Source of the DNA: Streptomyces sp. NBC_00259 | GTDB taxonomy: Bacteria > Actinomycetota > Actinomycetes > Streptomycetales > Streptomycetaceae | DNA: 64,000 bases | NCBI RefSeq assembly: GCF_036181745.1 | Contig: NZ_CP108080.1 | Span: 1,922,001 to 1,986,000, forward strand | Direction: 5' to 3' | Part shown: piece by piece, positions 8,857 to 18,582 of the stretch | Layout: each line of letters begins with the position of its first letter | How positions within the stretch are numbered: the stretch's first letter is position 1 | The notes under the pieces: model-generated | What the model saw: only the letters and a program-made list of their open reading frames with translations | The model's database searches: none | Told to the model about the DNA's origin: nothing | Made by a program: the position numbers and the translations under genes

Positions 8857-8898
8857 CCTCAGGGCCGCCCGGCTGTGATCAGCCGGGCGGCCCTGAGG
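8857..8898. terminator. Bidirectional hairpin terminator
   Basis: A perfect 18-bp inverted repeat (8857-8874 and 8881-8898) with a 6-nt loop (GTGATC) separates the + strand ARH operon from the - strand lgt gene. No T-run follows, as is usual in Streptomyces. Confidence 0.85.
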
Positions 8899-8941
8899 AT
8901 GTGCGAGGAAGCGGTCGGCCACCCGTTGCGTCGCGAAGCGG

Positions 8942-9898
8942 TCAGCTCCTGTTCGCGGACTCCGAGTCCGCCGGTTCCCCGGAGGGGTCCTTGTCCAGGG
9001 ACAGGGCTGCCGGGTCGGCGTCCGTCGTCGCGTCGGAGGCCGTGCCGGAGCTGGCATCGGCGTCGTCGGGCTTGCGCGACTCCACCGCCGCCGGCTCGAC
9101 GACCTCCTCGCGGCCCGGGCGGAGCCGCGCGGAGAGCACGATGTACACGACGGCCAGGACGAAGACGATGATCGCGGTCCACACGTTCAGCCGGAGGCCG
9201 AGCACGTGGTGGGCCTCGTCGACGCGCATGTACTCGATCCAGGCGCGGCCCGCGCAGTAGGCGGCGACGTACAGCGCGAAGGCCCGGCCGTGGCCCAGCT
9301 TGAAGCGGCGGTCGGCCCAGATGACCAGCAGCGCGACGCCGACGCACCACAGCGACTCGTAGAGGAACGTCGGGTGGTAGGTGCCCTCCGCGCGGTTGAC
9401 ACCCTCGCTGATCTCGAGCGCCCACGGCACGTCCGTCGGCCTGCCGTACAGCTCCTGGTTGAACCAGTTGCCCCAGCGGCCGATGGCCTGCGCGAGGGCG
9501 ATCGCGGGCGCGATGGCGTCGGCGTACGCCGGGAGCGGGATGCCGCGGCGGCGGCAGCCGATCCAGGCGCCGACCGCGCCGAGCGCGATGGCGCCCCAGA
9601 TGCCGAGGCCGCCCTCCCAGATCTTGAACGCGTCGACCCAGTTCTCACCCTCGCTGAAGTACAGCTGGTAGTCGGTGATCACGTGGTACAGACGGCCGCC
9701 GACGAGGCCGAACGGCACCGCCCACACGGCGATGTCGGCCACCGTGCCGGCTTTGCCGCCGCGGGCGATCCAGCGCTTGTTGCCGTACCAGACGGCCACG
9801 AAGACACCGATGATGATGCAGAAGGCGTAGCCGCGCAGCGGGAGCGGTCCGAGGTGGATCACACCGGTGGACGGGCTGGGAATGAAGGCAAGGTCCAT
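8942..9898 (-). CDS. lgt: Prolipoprotein diacylglyceryl transferase
   Basis: 318 residues from the ATG at 9898; the longer frame upstream has no family N-terminus. Lgt is a polytopic membrane enzyme that moves diacylglycerol from phosphatidylglycerol to the lipobox cysteine, the first step of lipoprotein maturation. The signature GRWGNWFNQELYGRPTD lies near residues 138-155, with WEGGLGIWG earlier and seven or so hydrophobic segments. The last ~50 residues are an acidic, Ser/Asp/Ala-rich cytosolic tail typical of actinobacteria. A TAGCGT box 10 nt before the ATG and TTGCCG 19 bp further up suggest a near-leaderless promoter. The partner lspA is at 51.1 kb. Confidence 0.95.
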   Translation of the reverse strand: MDLAFIPSPSTGVIHLGPLPLRGYAFCIIIGVFVAVWYGNKRWIARGGKAGTVADIAVWAVPFGLVGGRLYHVITDYQLYFSEGENWVDAFKIWEGGLGIWGAIALGAVGAWIGCRRRGIPLPAYADAIAPAIALAQAIGRWGNWFNQELYGRPTDVPWALEISEGVNRAEGTYHPTFLYESLWCVGVALLVIWADRRFKLGHGRAFALYVAAYCAGRAWIEYMRVDEAHHVLGLRLNVWTAIIVFVLAVVYIVLSARLRPGREEVVEPAAVESRKPDDADASSGTASDATTDADPAALSLDKDPSGEPADSESANRS

Positions 9899-10084
9899 GG
9901 CAGGTCCGACGCTACCCTGCCGGGCCCACCGCACGGCAACCGACGGGGCAACGTCTGCATAACGAGGCCCCCTGGGCACCCGCCGTTCCCGCGCGGCGGG
10001 CCGGTCCGCCGCAGGACCCGCCGGGCATGCGTCCGGGGCGCCCCGCGGCCACGCCGCCGAACGCCCCGGAGGACCCGCCGTCGC

Positions 10085-10915
10085 TCAGGACCCGGACGGG
10101 CTCGGCTGTGCCGTGCCCGGCTTCTTGCCCTTGTTCGCCTCGGTGACCCACTTCTTCAGGTTCTCCGGGCTGATCTGCTCGTTGCCCCGCTGCGGGAAGA
10201 TGGACTGCCCGTTCAGCAGCACCGTCGGTGTGCCGCTGAAGTCGCCCTTGTGGAAGGCCTCGCCGGACTTCTCGACCCAGCTGTCGTGCGCGCCGGACTC
10301 GACGCAGTCCCGGAACGCGGGTGTGTCGAGACCCTGGACCTTGCCCGCCAGCTCGATCAGCCTGCCGTTCTGCGCGAAGGCGTCGTCCGTCTCCGGCGGC
10401 TGGTTCTGGTAGAGCACGTCGTGGTACGGGACGAACTTCCCGGCGTCCTGCGCGCACGCCGCCGCGTTCGCCGCGCGGCGTGATCCGTTGCCTCCCAGAT
10501 TGCCGTCGATGATGGTGGCGAGGCGGTACTCCACCCTGAGCTGTCCGGAGTCCGTCAGCTCATGGATGGTGTTCCTCATCACGTTCTCGAACTGGGCGCA
10601 GGCCGGGCAGCGGAAGTCCTCCCAGACCGTGAGCGTGGACGGCGCGTCGCTCGCCCCCGCGGGGAGCGCGAGGGCGTCCTCGCCCTCGGCGCCGCTCGGG
10701 GCTGCCACCGGACCGGTGGACGCGCTGTCGCCCTTCCCCTTCCCTCCGGAGTTGGCCGCGATCACGCCGACGACCGCGGCGAGGCCCAGCACGCCGACCA
10801 CGGCCGCGGACACGATCAACAGGCGCCGTCGCTTGTCGCGCGCCTTCTGCAGCTCACGATCCTGCAGGAGCCGCTCACGCGCGGCCCGCCTTCCGTCATG
10901 GTTCTTCTCGCTCAC
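10085..10915 (-). CDS. Membrane-tethered DsbA-like thioredoxin-fold protein (CPAC)
   Basis: 276 residues from a GTG at 10915 (SEKNHDG start usual for the family). A GTG at 10942 has a better Shine-Dalgarno, but this lies inside the hairpin at 10931-10958. A basic cytosolic N-terminus (about 1-35) is followed by one transmembrane helix (about 36-58) and a Gly/Ser linker, then an extracytoplasmic thioredoxin fold with the redox motif CPAC near 102-105. A TPTVLLNG cis-Pro region lies further on. Predicted role: disulfide formation or isomerisation in exported proteins. It resembles the CPIC protein at 41.0 kb, so the window carries two such proteins. Confidence 0.85.
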   Translation of the reverse strand: MSEKNHDGRRAARERLLQDRELQKARDKRRRLLIVSAAVVGVLGLAAVVGVIAANSGGKGKGDSASTGPVAAPSGAEGEDALALPAGASDAPSTLTVWEDFRCPACAQFENVMRNTIHELTDSGQLRVEYRLATIIDGNLGGNGSRRAANAAACAQDAGKFVPYHDVLYQNQPPETDDAFAQNGRLIELAGKVQGLDTPAFRDCVESGAHDSWVEKSGEAFHKGDFSGTPTVLLNGQSIFPQRGNEQISPENLKKWVTEANKGKKPGTAQPSPSGS

Positions 10916-10930
10916 GCCCACAGCAACGAA

Positions 10931-10958
10931 CCGGGGAGGCACCTATGCGCCTCCCCGG
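10931..10958 (-). terminator. Hairpin after trpA
   Basis: A 10-bp inverted repeat (CCGGGGAGGC / GCCTCCCCGG) with an 8-nt loop lies 42 bp beyond the trpA stop. It probably ends or attenuates the trp transcript. It also buries the GGGGAGG that could serve the GTG at 10942 of the next gene. Confidence 0.6.
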
Positions 10959-11000
10959 TCCGAGGTCCACCCGTACGGGTGAGCAGTTCGCCCGACGGTG

Positions 11001-11809
11001 TCAGCGCTTGCGCACGCCCGCCGCCAGGTCGCCCGCCAGCGCACGCACCGCCGCGATGCCGGCCGCGTGGTCCTCGGCGTCGAGCAGCCGCTTGACGAAG
11101 GCCGAGCCGACGATCACGCCGTCGGCGAAGCCCGCGACCTCCGCGGCCTGCTCGGCGCCGGAGACGCCAAGGCCGACGCAGACCGGCAGCCCGGTGGTGG
11201 CACGGGTGCGCCGGACCAGGTCCTGGGCCTGGGCGCCGACGGACTCACGCGTTCCGGTGACGCCCATCAGCGAGGCTGCGTAGACGAAGCCGGAACCCGC
11301 CGCCGTGATCTCGCCGAGCCGTGCGTCCTTGCTGCTCGGCGCGACCACGAAGACCGTGGCGAGGCCGTGCTTCTCGGCGTGCTCGCGCCATACGGCGGAC
11401 TCCTGGACGGGCAGGTCGGGCAGGATGCAGCCCGCGCCGCCCGCCTCGGCGAGCTCGGCGGTGAAGCGCGCGATGCCGTAGCGGTCGATGGGGTTCCAGT
11501 ACGTCATCACGAGGACCGGCTTGCCCGTGGCCTCGTGTGCCTCGCGGACCGTGCGCATGACGTCGGCGATCCTGACGCCGCCGCGCAGGGCGATGTCGTC
11601 GGCCGTCTGGATGACGGGACCGTCGAGGACGGGGTCGGAGTGCGGCAGGCCGACCTCCACGACATCGGCGCCGCCGTCGAAGACGGCCCTGATCGCCTCG
11701 ATGCCGCCGTCCACGGTCGGGAAGCCGGCCGGGAGGTAGGCGATGAGCGCGGCCCGGTTCTCGGACTTCGCCTGCGCCAGGGTGTCGTTCAGCAGCTGGA
11801 TGTTCCCGC

Positions 11810-11813
<4 letters not shown>
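11001..11813 (-). CDS. trpA: Tryptophan synthase alpha subunit
   Basis: 270 residues from a GTG at 11813 ([15 protein letters not shown]). Converts indole-3-glycerol phosphate to indole and glyceraldehyde 3-phosphate in the alpha2-beta2 complex with TrpB. A classic TIM-barrel alpha subunit: the catalytic Glu lies in the [18 protein letters not shown] region, and GSAFVKRL marks the phosphate site. The start overlaps the trpB stop (GTGA), matching one-to-one expression of the two subunits. Last gene of trpC-trpM-trpB-trpA before a hairpin. Confidence 0.97.
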
Positions 11814-13102
<1,289 letters not shown>

Positions 13103-13174
13103 GCCAGAACTCCTCATGAGCGTGAAAGCAGAAGAGAAATGAGGGTGATGACGTCGGATCGCTGAGCGGGTCGC

Positions 13175-13381
13175 TCAGCGACGCCATCGCATGCCGTTGA
13201 CCTGGCCGGGCTCGTCCCCGATGACGTACCTGACCCGCCGTCCGTGCACCCGCCGGGCCGGGGCGCGGCAGCCGCGAGGGCGGCAGCCGCGCGCCAGCGG
13301 GGCGTGCGGCACGCGCGCCGTCGTACCGGCCGGGCGAAGGCTCGGCCGGGCGGACGGTACGCGGCGCAGGACGGTGGTCAT
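13175..13381 (-). CDS. trpM: TrpM, tryptophan biosynthesis modulator
   Basis: 68-residue, very Arg-rich protein whose last 40 residues (RGCRAPARRVHGRRVRYVIG then EPGQVNGMRWRR) match what I recall of the streptomycete TrpM/TrpX protein encoded between trpC and trpB. In S. coelicolor it is reported to modulate tryptophan biosynthesis and development. It starts 8 bp after the trpC stop. The N-terminal 25 residues are low complexity and their exact start is less certain. Confidence 0.8.
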   Translation of the reverse strand: MTTVLRRVPSARPSLRPAGTTARVPHAPLARGCRPRGCRAPARRVHGRRVRYVIGDEPGQVNGMRWRR

Positions 13382-13389
13382 GGGGAGGG

Positions 13390-14199
13390 TCAGTCCCTCC
13401 CGTGCCGCAGGGCCGGGTGGGCGCCGGCGGCGACCAGATCGGCCACGGCGGCCTTGGGGTCGCGTCCGGTGACCAGCGACTCGCCGACGAGGACCGCGTC
13501 GGCGCCGGCATTGGCGTACGCGATCAGGTCGTGCGGGCCGCGGACGCCGGACTCGGCGATCTTGACGACGCCTGCGGGGATCTCGGGTACGACCCGTTCG
13601 AACGTGGAACGGTCGACCTTGAGGCTCTTGAGGTCGCGCGCGTTGACACCGATGATCTTGGCTCCGGCGTCCACGGCCCGCTCGACCTCGTCCTCGTCAT
13701 GGACCTCGACGAGCGGGGTGAGACCGATCGACTCTGCGCGCTCGATCAGCGAGACCAGGGCCTCCTGGTCGAGCGCGGCGACGATCAGCAGCACGAGGTC
13801 CGCGCCGTAGGCACGGGCCTCCCACAGCTGGTACGACGTGACGATGAAGTCCTTGCGGAGCACCGGGATGTCCACCCGGGCCCGCACGGCTTCCAGGTCC
13901 GCGAGCGAGCCGCCGAAGCGGCGCTGTTCGGTGAGGACGGAGATGACGGCCGCGCCGCCCGCCTCGTAGTCGGCGGCGAGTGCGGCCGGGTCGGCGATCG
14001 CGGCGAGCGCGCCCTTGGAGGGGCTGGAGCGCTTCACCTCGCAGATGACCTTCACACCCTCGCCGCGCAGCGCGGCGACGCCGTCCTTGGCCTGGGGCGC
14101 CTTGGCGGCACGCTCCTTGAGCTCGTCGAGGCTGACCCGCGCCTGCCGCTCTGCGAGGTCGGCGCGTACGCCTTCGATGATCTCGTCGAGCACACTCAC
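13390..14199 (-). CDS. trpC: Indole-3-glycerol phosphate synthase
   Basis: 269 residues from the GTG at 14199, with AAGGGGG upstream; the longer frame to 14517 is non-homologous. Closes CdRP to indole-3-glycerol phosphate. TIM-barrel motifs are [45 protein letters not shown] and [10 protein letters not shown]. First biosynthetic gene of the trpCMBA set. No trpD or trpF is present in the window. The GTG overlaps the TGA of a short upstream frame (14196-14330). Confidence 0.97.
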   Translation of the reverse strand: MSVLDEIIEGVRADLAERQARVSLDELKERAAKAPQAKDGVAALRGEGVKVICEVKRSSPSKGALAAIADPAALAADYEAGGAAVISVLTEQRRFGGSLADLEAVRARVDIPVLRKDFIVTSYQLWEARAYGADLVLLIVAALDQEALVSLIERAESIGLTPLVEVHDEDEVERAVDAGAKIIGVNARDLKSLKVDRSTFERVVPEIPAGVVKIAESGVRGPHDLIAYANAGADAVLVGESLVTGRDPKAAVADLVAAGAHPALRHGRD

Positions 14200-14330
14200 G
14201 CGAGCGGCCCCCTTCCGAGAGGTAGATGGTGGATCACTGTCAGCAATCCCGATGGTATCCGGCTGAGGGCGAAGGCCTCGCATCCGGTTGACGTCCGTCC
14301 CACTACCTGGGACTTCGTCCTGAGGGTCAT
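14196..14330 (-). other. Short overlapping frame and likely control region upstream of trpC
   Basis: A 44-codon frame opens at an ATG (14330) that overlaps the DUF2752 stop (ATGA) and closes at a TGA overlapping the trpC GTG (GTGA). It has no tryptophan codon, no Shine-Dalgarno, and only about three quarters G/C at third positions against over nine tenths in neighbours, so it is more likely non-coding promoter DNA. A palindrome GTCCCA-N5-TGGGAC lies at 14297-14313, about 100 nt upstream of trpC. Confidence 0.3.
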
Positions 14331-14752
14331 GGTGCGAGCACCGAGCCGAACGGCAGGTTCCGGACAACCGTGAAGAGCGCCAGAACCGCGCCGAGACCCC
14401 ACCACCAGCCGGGCCCGAGCGCAATCCGCACCGGTCTTGCACGGACCGCCTGGACGAGCCATGCGGTCCAGAGAACGGCGAAGATCCCGTATCCGGCGAC
14501 GGCGAGGGCGTTGGCACCGAAGGCGGTGCCCAGGTCGCCGTGGATGAAGGCGTGGGCGCTGCGCAGGCCGCCGCAGCCCGGGCAGTAGATCCCGGTGAAC
14601 CGCAGCAGCGGACAGACCGGGTAGTGGCCCGGCTCGTTCGGGTCGACCGCGCCGACGTACGCGAAGGCCGCGGCGACGACGGCGATCGTTCCCAGCGGCG
14701 CGGCGAGCCGTCGCGACAGGGGTGCGGGGGTGGTGGCTGTGATGGCGTCCAC
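14327..14752 (-). CDS. DUF2752 membrane protein
   Basis: 141 residues from a GTG at 14752 (GGGGGA upstream). DUF2752 proteins are small membrane proteins with the motif seen here as [22 protein letters not shown]: paired cysteines next to a transmembrane helix. Three hydrophobic segments are visible (about 18-38, 85-105, 118-135). Function unknown for the family. It lies between the trpE-operon terminator and trpC, in the same direction as both. Confidence 0.85.
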   Translation of the reverse strand: MDAITATTPAPLSRRLAAPLGTIAVVAAAFAYVGAVDPNEPGHYPVCPLLRFTGIYCPGCGGLRSAHAFIHGDLGTAFGANALAVAGYGIFAVLWTAWLVQAVRARPVRIALGPGWWWGLGAVLALFTVVRNLPFGSVLAP

Positions 14753-14777
14753 CTCGTGATTGTCCCCCGCTCATGGG

Positions 14778-14814
14778 TAGAGGCGCAGCCCGGGCTCGCC
14801 GGGCTGCGCCTCTA
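14778..14814 (-). terminator. Hairpin terminator of the hisI-trpE operon
   Basis: A perfect 16-bp stem (14778-14793 with 14799-14814) and 5-nt loop lies 18 bp past the HGxxPAAW protein stop and upstream of DUF2752. Confidence 0.85.
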
Positions 14815-14831
14815 CGGAGCGACGGGTGCGG

Positions 14832-15089
14832 TCAGGAGGCCGTGGCCTCGGCCGGCACGGGCTGCGCGGCGGCCTGCGTACGGGCCAGGACGGGGCTCTC
14901 CTTCAGGCCGAGACCGGCGGCCTTCATCGCGGCGCCGACGACACCGCCGAGCAGGGTCACGCCCATTCCGGCCCAGAAGCCGAGCGGGTTGGCCGCCACC
15001 ATGAACACTCCTGCGATGCAGAAGCCGATGACGGAGATGGTGACACCGGTCCAGGCGGCCGGGGTGTGTCCGTGGCTGCTGCCCGCCAT
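14832..15089 (-). CDS. HGxxPAAW-motif small membrane protein
   Basis: 85 residues; ATG at 15089 behind GAGGAG. The N-terminus carries HGHTPAAW (residues 6-13), the defining motif of a small actinobacterial membrane family, followed by two transmembrane helices (about 14-35 and 38-58) and a hydrophilic tail. Function unknown; repeatedly found beside trpE in streptomycetes, as here. Last gene of hisI-trpE. Confidence 0.85.
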   Translation of the reverse strand: MAGSSHGHTPAAWTGVTISVIGFCIAGVFMVAANPLGFWAGMGVTLLGGVVGAAMKAAGLGLKESPVLARTQAAAQPVPAEATAS

Positions 15090-15214
15090 GAGTTGCTCCT
15101 CGTTGGTGTTGCGCTGTGGGGTGAGCCGGGGGCTCGTGTTCCATTGTCCCGTACCGGAAGGGGTGCCGGGACGTGGGGGTCGTCACTGATCGCGGGTGTC
15201 ACAGGCCGCGGGTG

Positions 15215-15868
15215 TCACCGGTCCCCGGTGGGGTCCTCACCTCGGTCGAGGGCCTTCCACAGTTCCTCGGGGCGGTCCGGGTCGGCCGCGGGACGGCCCT
15301 TGCTCGCGCCCCCGCCCGCGCCCTCGCGCTCGTACCGCCCGGACATCGCGGGCCAGGCGGACCCGTACCGCAGGGCGAGCAGTCCGGCGAGGAGGATCAG
15401 CAGTCCGGCGGCGGCGGTGACGTACGGCCAGGCGGTGTGCGTGAGGGCGTCGACGCTCGTGACGGTGCCGCTCGTGGTCTGCCGGGCCTGCTCGTCGAGC
15501 GCCGCGCTGTCGGAGGCGCCCAGGAAGGCGGAGGCCGCCGCGCCCGCGCCGCTCAGCGCCAGCAGCGCGGAGACGAGGACGCGGCCCGTGCGGCGGACCG
15601 CGAAGACGGCGACGAGGGCGGCCAGGCCGACGACGGCGAGGGCCGCCGGAAGCCCGGTGACGTCCCGGCCGTCCGCCTCCAGCGGCACACTGCCCGCGCC
15701 GACGGCGGCCGCGCCCTCGGCCCAGGTCTGCCCGGAGGCGAGGAGCACCACGGCGGCGCCGACGGCGCCGAGGAACAGTGCGGCGGCGAGGCTGCGCCGG
15801 CCGCCGGCGGCGGTCGCGGCGGCCTCTGCGGTCTCGGTACGGGGCTGGGGTACGGGAACAGCACTCAC
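15215..15868 (-). CDS. Trp-region conserved membrane protein (TIGR02234 type)
   Basis: 217 residues from a GTG at 15868; a GTG at 15877 overlapping the trpE stop (TAGTG) would add three residues. Four transmembrane segments (about 28-50, 75-95, 98-118, 150-172) flank an extracytoplasmic loop after the first and third, and the tail is charged. This family occurs almost only next to trpE in Actinobacteria, hence its name; biochemical role unknown. Neighbourhood suggests a link with tryptophan supply or transport, which is inference only. Confidence 0.85.
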   Translation of the reverse strand: MSAVPVPQPRTETAEAAATAAGGRRSLAAALFLGAVGAAVVLLASGQTWAEGAAAVGAGSVPLEADGRDVTGLPAALAVVGLAALVAVFAVRRTGRVLVSALLALSGAGAAASAFLGASDSAALDEQARQTTSGTVTSVDALTHTAWPYVTAAAGLLILLAGLLALRYGSAWPAMSGRYEREGAGGGASKGRPAADPDRPEELWKALDRGEDPTGDR

Positions 15869-15876
15869 GCCCCCCA

Positions 15877-17400
15877 CTATCCCTTACGCGTTCGGTTCCC
15901 GTTCAGCCGGTTCGCGGTGTGCACGGCACGGAGCACGGCGGCCGCCTTGTTGCGGCATTCGGTGTCCTCGGCGACCGGGTCGGAGTCGGCCACGATCCCC
16001 GCTCCGGCCTGCACGTACGCGGTGCCGTCGCGCAGCAGGGCGGTGCGGATGGCGATCGCGGTGTCGGAGTTGCCCGCGAAGTCGAGATAGCCGACGCAGC
16101 CGCCGTACAGTCCGCGCCGGGAGGGCTCCAGCTCCTCGATGATCTGCATGGCGCGGGGCTTCGGGGCGCCGGACAGCGTGCCGGCGGGGAAGCAGGCGGT
16201 CAGCACGTCGAAGGCGGTACGGCCCGCGGCGACCGTGCCGGTGACGGTCGAGACGATGTGCATGACGTGGGAGTAGCGCTCGACCGACATGAAGTCGACG
16301 ACCTCGACCGAGCCGGGTTCGCAGACGCGGCCCAGGTCGTTGCGGCCGAGGTCGACGAGCATCAGGTGCTCGGCGCGCTCCTTCGGGTCGGCGAGGAGCT
16401 CCTCCGCCAGGTCGTGGTCCTCCTGCGGGGTGGCGCCGCGCGGGCGGGTCCCGGCGATCGGGTGCACCATCGCGCGCCCGTTCTCGATCTTGACCAGCGC
16501 CTCCGGGCTGGAGCCGACGACGTCGAAGCCCCCGTCCTCGTGGGGGAAGCGCAGCAGGTACATGTACGGGCTCGGGTTCGTGGCCCGCAGCACCCGGTAG
16601 ACGTCGAGGGCGCTCGCCTCGCACGGGGTCTCGAAGCGCTGGGAGGGCACCACCTGAAAGGCCTCGCCCGCGCGGATGCGCTCCTTGATGTCCTCGACGG
16701 CGTCCTGGAACTGTTCGCCGCTCCACATCGGCCCGGTGTACGGGGGCAGTTCGGACGGCGGCAGGGCCTGCGGCCGGTAGTCGACCGGCTGCGCCAGATC
16801 GGCCTCCATGGCGTCGAGACGGGCCACGGCGTCCGCGTAGGCCTCGTCGACGCCCGTGTCGAGGTCGTTGTGGTTGATCGCGTTGGCGATCAGCAGGACC
16901 GAGCCGTCCCAGTGGTCGAGCACGGCGAGGTCCGAGGTGAGCAGCATGGTCAGCTCGGGCAGTCTCAGATCGTCCGTGCCGTGCTCGCCGATCTTCTCCA
17001 GCCGGCGGACGATGTCGTAGCCGAGGTAGCCGATCATGCCACCCGTGAACGGGGGCATGCCCGGAGCGACGTCGGGGGCGAGAGGCGTGTGCAGGGCCTC
17101 GACGGTCGCGCTCAGGGCCTTGAGCGGGTCCCCGTCGGTGGGGACGCCGACGGGCGGGGTGCCGAGCCAGTGCGCCTGGCCGTCACGGACGGTGAGGGTC
17201 GCGGCGGACCGGACGCCGACGAAGGAGTAGCGGGACCAGGACCTGCCGTTCTCGGCGGATTCCAGCAGGAACGTGCCGGGGCGCTCCCCCGCGAGCTTGC
17301 GGTAGAGGCCGACCGGAGTGTCACCGTCCGCGAGAAGGCGGCGGCTGACGGGGATGACGCGGCGGTCGGCCGCCAGCTTGCGGAAGGTGTCGAGATCCAT
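15877..17400 (-). CDS. trpE: Anthranilate synthase component I
   Basis: 507 residues, ATG at 17400. Converts chorismate to anthranilate with ammonia from a glutaminase partner that is not in this window. The N-terminal regulatory half has the LLESA feedback motif within [16 protein letters not shown]; the catalytic half has PIAGTRPRG and [18 protein letters not shown]. The LLESA element implies allosteric inhibition by tryptophan. It starts 11 bp after hisI, so histidine and tryptophan genes share a transcript. No Trp-rich leader peptide is visible. Confidence 0.96.
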   Translation of the reverse strand: MDLDTFRKLAADRRVIPVSRRLLADGDTPVGLYRKLAGERPGTFLLESAENGRSWSRYSFVGVRSAATLTVRDGQAHWLGTPPVGVPTDGDPLKALSATVEALHTPLAPDVAPGMPPFTGGMIGYLGYDIVRRLEKIGEHGTDDLRLPELTMLLTSDLAVLDHWDGSVLLIANAINHNDLDTGVDEAYADAVARLDAMEADLAQPVDYRPQALPPSELPPYTGPMWSGEQFQDAVEDIKERIRAGEAFQVVPSQRFETPCEASALDVYRVLRATNPSPYMYLLRFPHEDGGFDVVGSSPEALVKIENGRAMVHPIAGTRPRGATPQEDHDLAEELLADPKERAEHLMLVDLGRNDLGRVCEPGSVEVVDFMSVERYSHVMHIVSTVTGTVAAGRTAFDVLTACFPAGTLSGAPKPRAMQIIEELEPSRRGLYGGCVGYLDFAGNSDTAIAIRTALLRDGTAYVQAGAGIVADSDPVAEDTECRNKAAAVLRAVHTANRLNGNRTRKG

Positions 17401-17411
17401 GGCGCAAAACC

Positions 17412-17780
17412 CTACTGGCCGAGGGAGAGCACGTCGGCGTCGAAGCAGGTACGGGCCCCGGTGTGGCAGGCGGCACCGATCTGGTCGACCTTCACCAGCA
17501 CGGTGTCGGCGTCGCAGTCGAGAGCCACGGACTTGACGTGCTGGACGTGGCCGGAGGTGTCGCCCTTGACCCAGTACTCCCGGCGGCTGCGGGACCAGTA
17601 CGTGGCACGGCCGGTGCTGAGGGTGCGGTGCAGGGCCTCGTCGTCCATCCAGCCGAGCATCAGCACCTCGCCGGTGTCGTACTGCTGGGCGATGGCCGGG
17701 ACCAGTCCGTCGACGCTCCGCCTGAGGCGGGCGGCGATGGCGGGGTCGAGTGCGCTGGGAATGCGGGACGTGCCTGTCAT
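17412..17780 (-). CDS. hisI: Phosphoribosyl-AMP cyclohydrolase
   Basis: 122 residues from the ATG at 17780. Opens the adenine ring of PR-AMP in histidine synthesis. Shows [29 protein letters not shown] and the zinc/metal cysteines in [14 protein letters not shown] then [10 protein letters not shown]. It is monofunctional, with no HisE domain fused. It is separated from the main his operon by 2.4 kb and co-transcribed with trpE. A CACAAT box 6 nt before the ATG suggests a leaderless mRNA. Confidence 0.96.
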   Translation of the reverse strand: MTGTSRIPSALDPAIAARLRRSVDGLVPAIAQQYDTGEVLMLGWMDDEALHRTLSTGRATYWSRSRREYWVKGDTSGHVQHVKSVALDCDADTVLVKVDQIGAACHTGARTCFDADVLSLGQ

Positions 17781-17786
17781 GGGCTC

Positions 17787-17792
17787 ATTGTG
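17787..17792 (-). promoter_or_regulatory. -10 box of hisI-trpE, leaderless
   Basis: CACAAT ends 6 nt before the hisI ATG, so transcription should begin at or beside the start codon. The 84-bp spacer also holds the opposite -10 at 17852. Confidence 0.55.
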
Positions 17793-17851
17793 CCGCGCCC
17801 ACGGGGCCGGAACGGTGGTGCGTCCACTGGGCGGACGCGGCGCGCCGGTCG

Positions 17852-17857
17852 TAGGCT
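17852..17857 (+). promoter_or_regulatory. -10 box of the TIGR03085 gene, leaderless
   Basis: TAGGCT ends 7 nt before the ATG at 17865 and no Shine-Dalgarno is present. Confidence 0.6.
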
Positions 17858-17864
17858 GGCCGCC

Positions 17865-18497
17865 ATGTCGACCCATGCGAAGCGTGAACGACTTCTGCTC
17901 GCCGATCTTCTGGAGGCGGCGGGCCCGGACGCCCCGACCCTGTGCGAGGGGTGGAACACCCGTGATCTGGCGGCCCATGTCGTGGTGCGCGAGCGCCGCC
18001 CGGAGGCCGCGGGGATCGTGCTGAGCCCGCTGCGGAGCAGGCTGGAGCGGGTGCAGGCGGAGTATGCCGCGAAGCCGTACGAGGAGCTGATCCAGCTGAT
18101 CCGTACGGGCCCGCCGCGGATGTCACCGTTCTCGATCAAGCCGGTGGACGAGGCGTCGAACACGGTCGAGTTCTATGTGCACGCCGAGGACGTGCGCCGG
18201 GCACAGCCCGACTGGACGGCCCGTGAGCTGGACGCGGTCTTCGCGGACACGCTCTGGTCACGGCTGGAGAGGTCGGCCCGGCTGCTGGGCCGCAAGGCCC
18301 CGGTGGGGCTGGTGCTGCGGCGTCCGAACGGGCAGACGGCGGTCGCGCACCGCGGTGCCCCGGTGGTGACGGTGACCGGTGAGCCGGGTGAGCTGACGAT
18401 GTACGCCTTCGGACGGCAGGACGCGGCGAAGGTGGAGATCGAGGGTGAGAAGGACGCGATCGACCGCGTGGGCAGGACCCAGCTGGGAATGGGCTGA
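17865..18497 (+). CDS. TIGR03085-family protein (mycothiol-dependent maleylpyruvate isomerase-like fold)
   Basis: 210 residues from the ATG at 17865. The N-terminal four-helix bundle has [38 protein letters not shown] and the [14 protein letters not shown] metal-binding segment. These resemble the DinB/MDMPI fold whose members bind a metal through His/Asp/Glu and often use mycothiol. The actual reaction is unknown. It lies divergently from hisI in the same place in streptomycetes, from memory. Confidence 0.85.
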   Translation: MSTHAKRERLLLADLLEAAGPDAPTLCEGWNTRDLAAHVVVRERRPEAAGIVLSPLRSRLERVQAEYAAKPYEELIQLIRTGPPRMSPFSIKPVDEASNTVEFYVHAEDVRRAQPDWTARELDAVFADTLWSRLERSARLLGRKAPVGLVLRRPNGQTAVAHRGAPVVTVTGEPGELTMYAFGRQDAAKVEIEGEKDAIDRVGRTQLGMG

Positions 18498-18582
18498 CCA
18501 GCGGGCTGCCGACCCGCGGGCCGGTCCGGCGCCGCGCTCAGGTCCCGCCGGGGACGGGCCGGGGCTCAGGTCCCGCTGGGGC

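Noticed and set aside
10916..10942. GTG at 10942 as start of the CPAC DsbA-like protein
   Set aside because: It has a good GGGGAGG, but this lies inside the post-trpA hairpin and the added residues are non-homologous; kept only as an alternative.
14200..17411. Trp attenuator with a Trp-rich leader peptide before trpC or trpE
   Set aside because: hisI-trpE looks leaderless and the short frame before trpC has no Trp codon; no terminator/antiterminator pair is visible.
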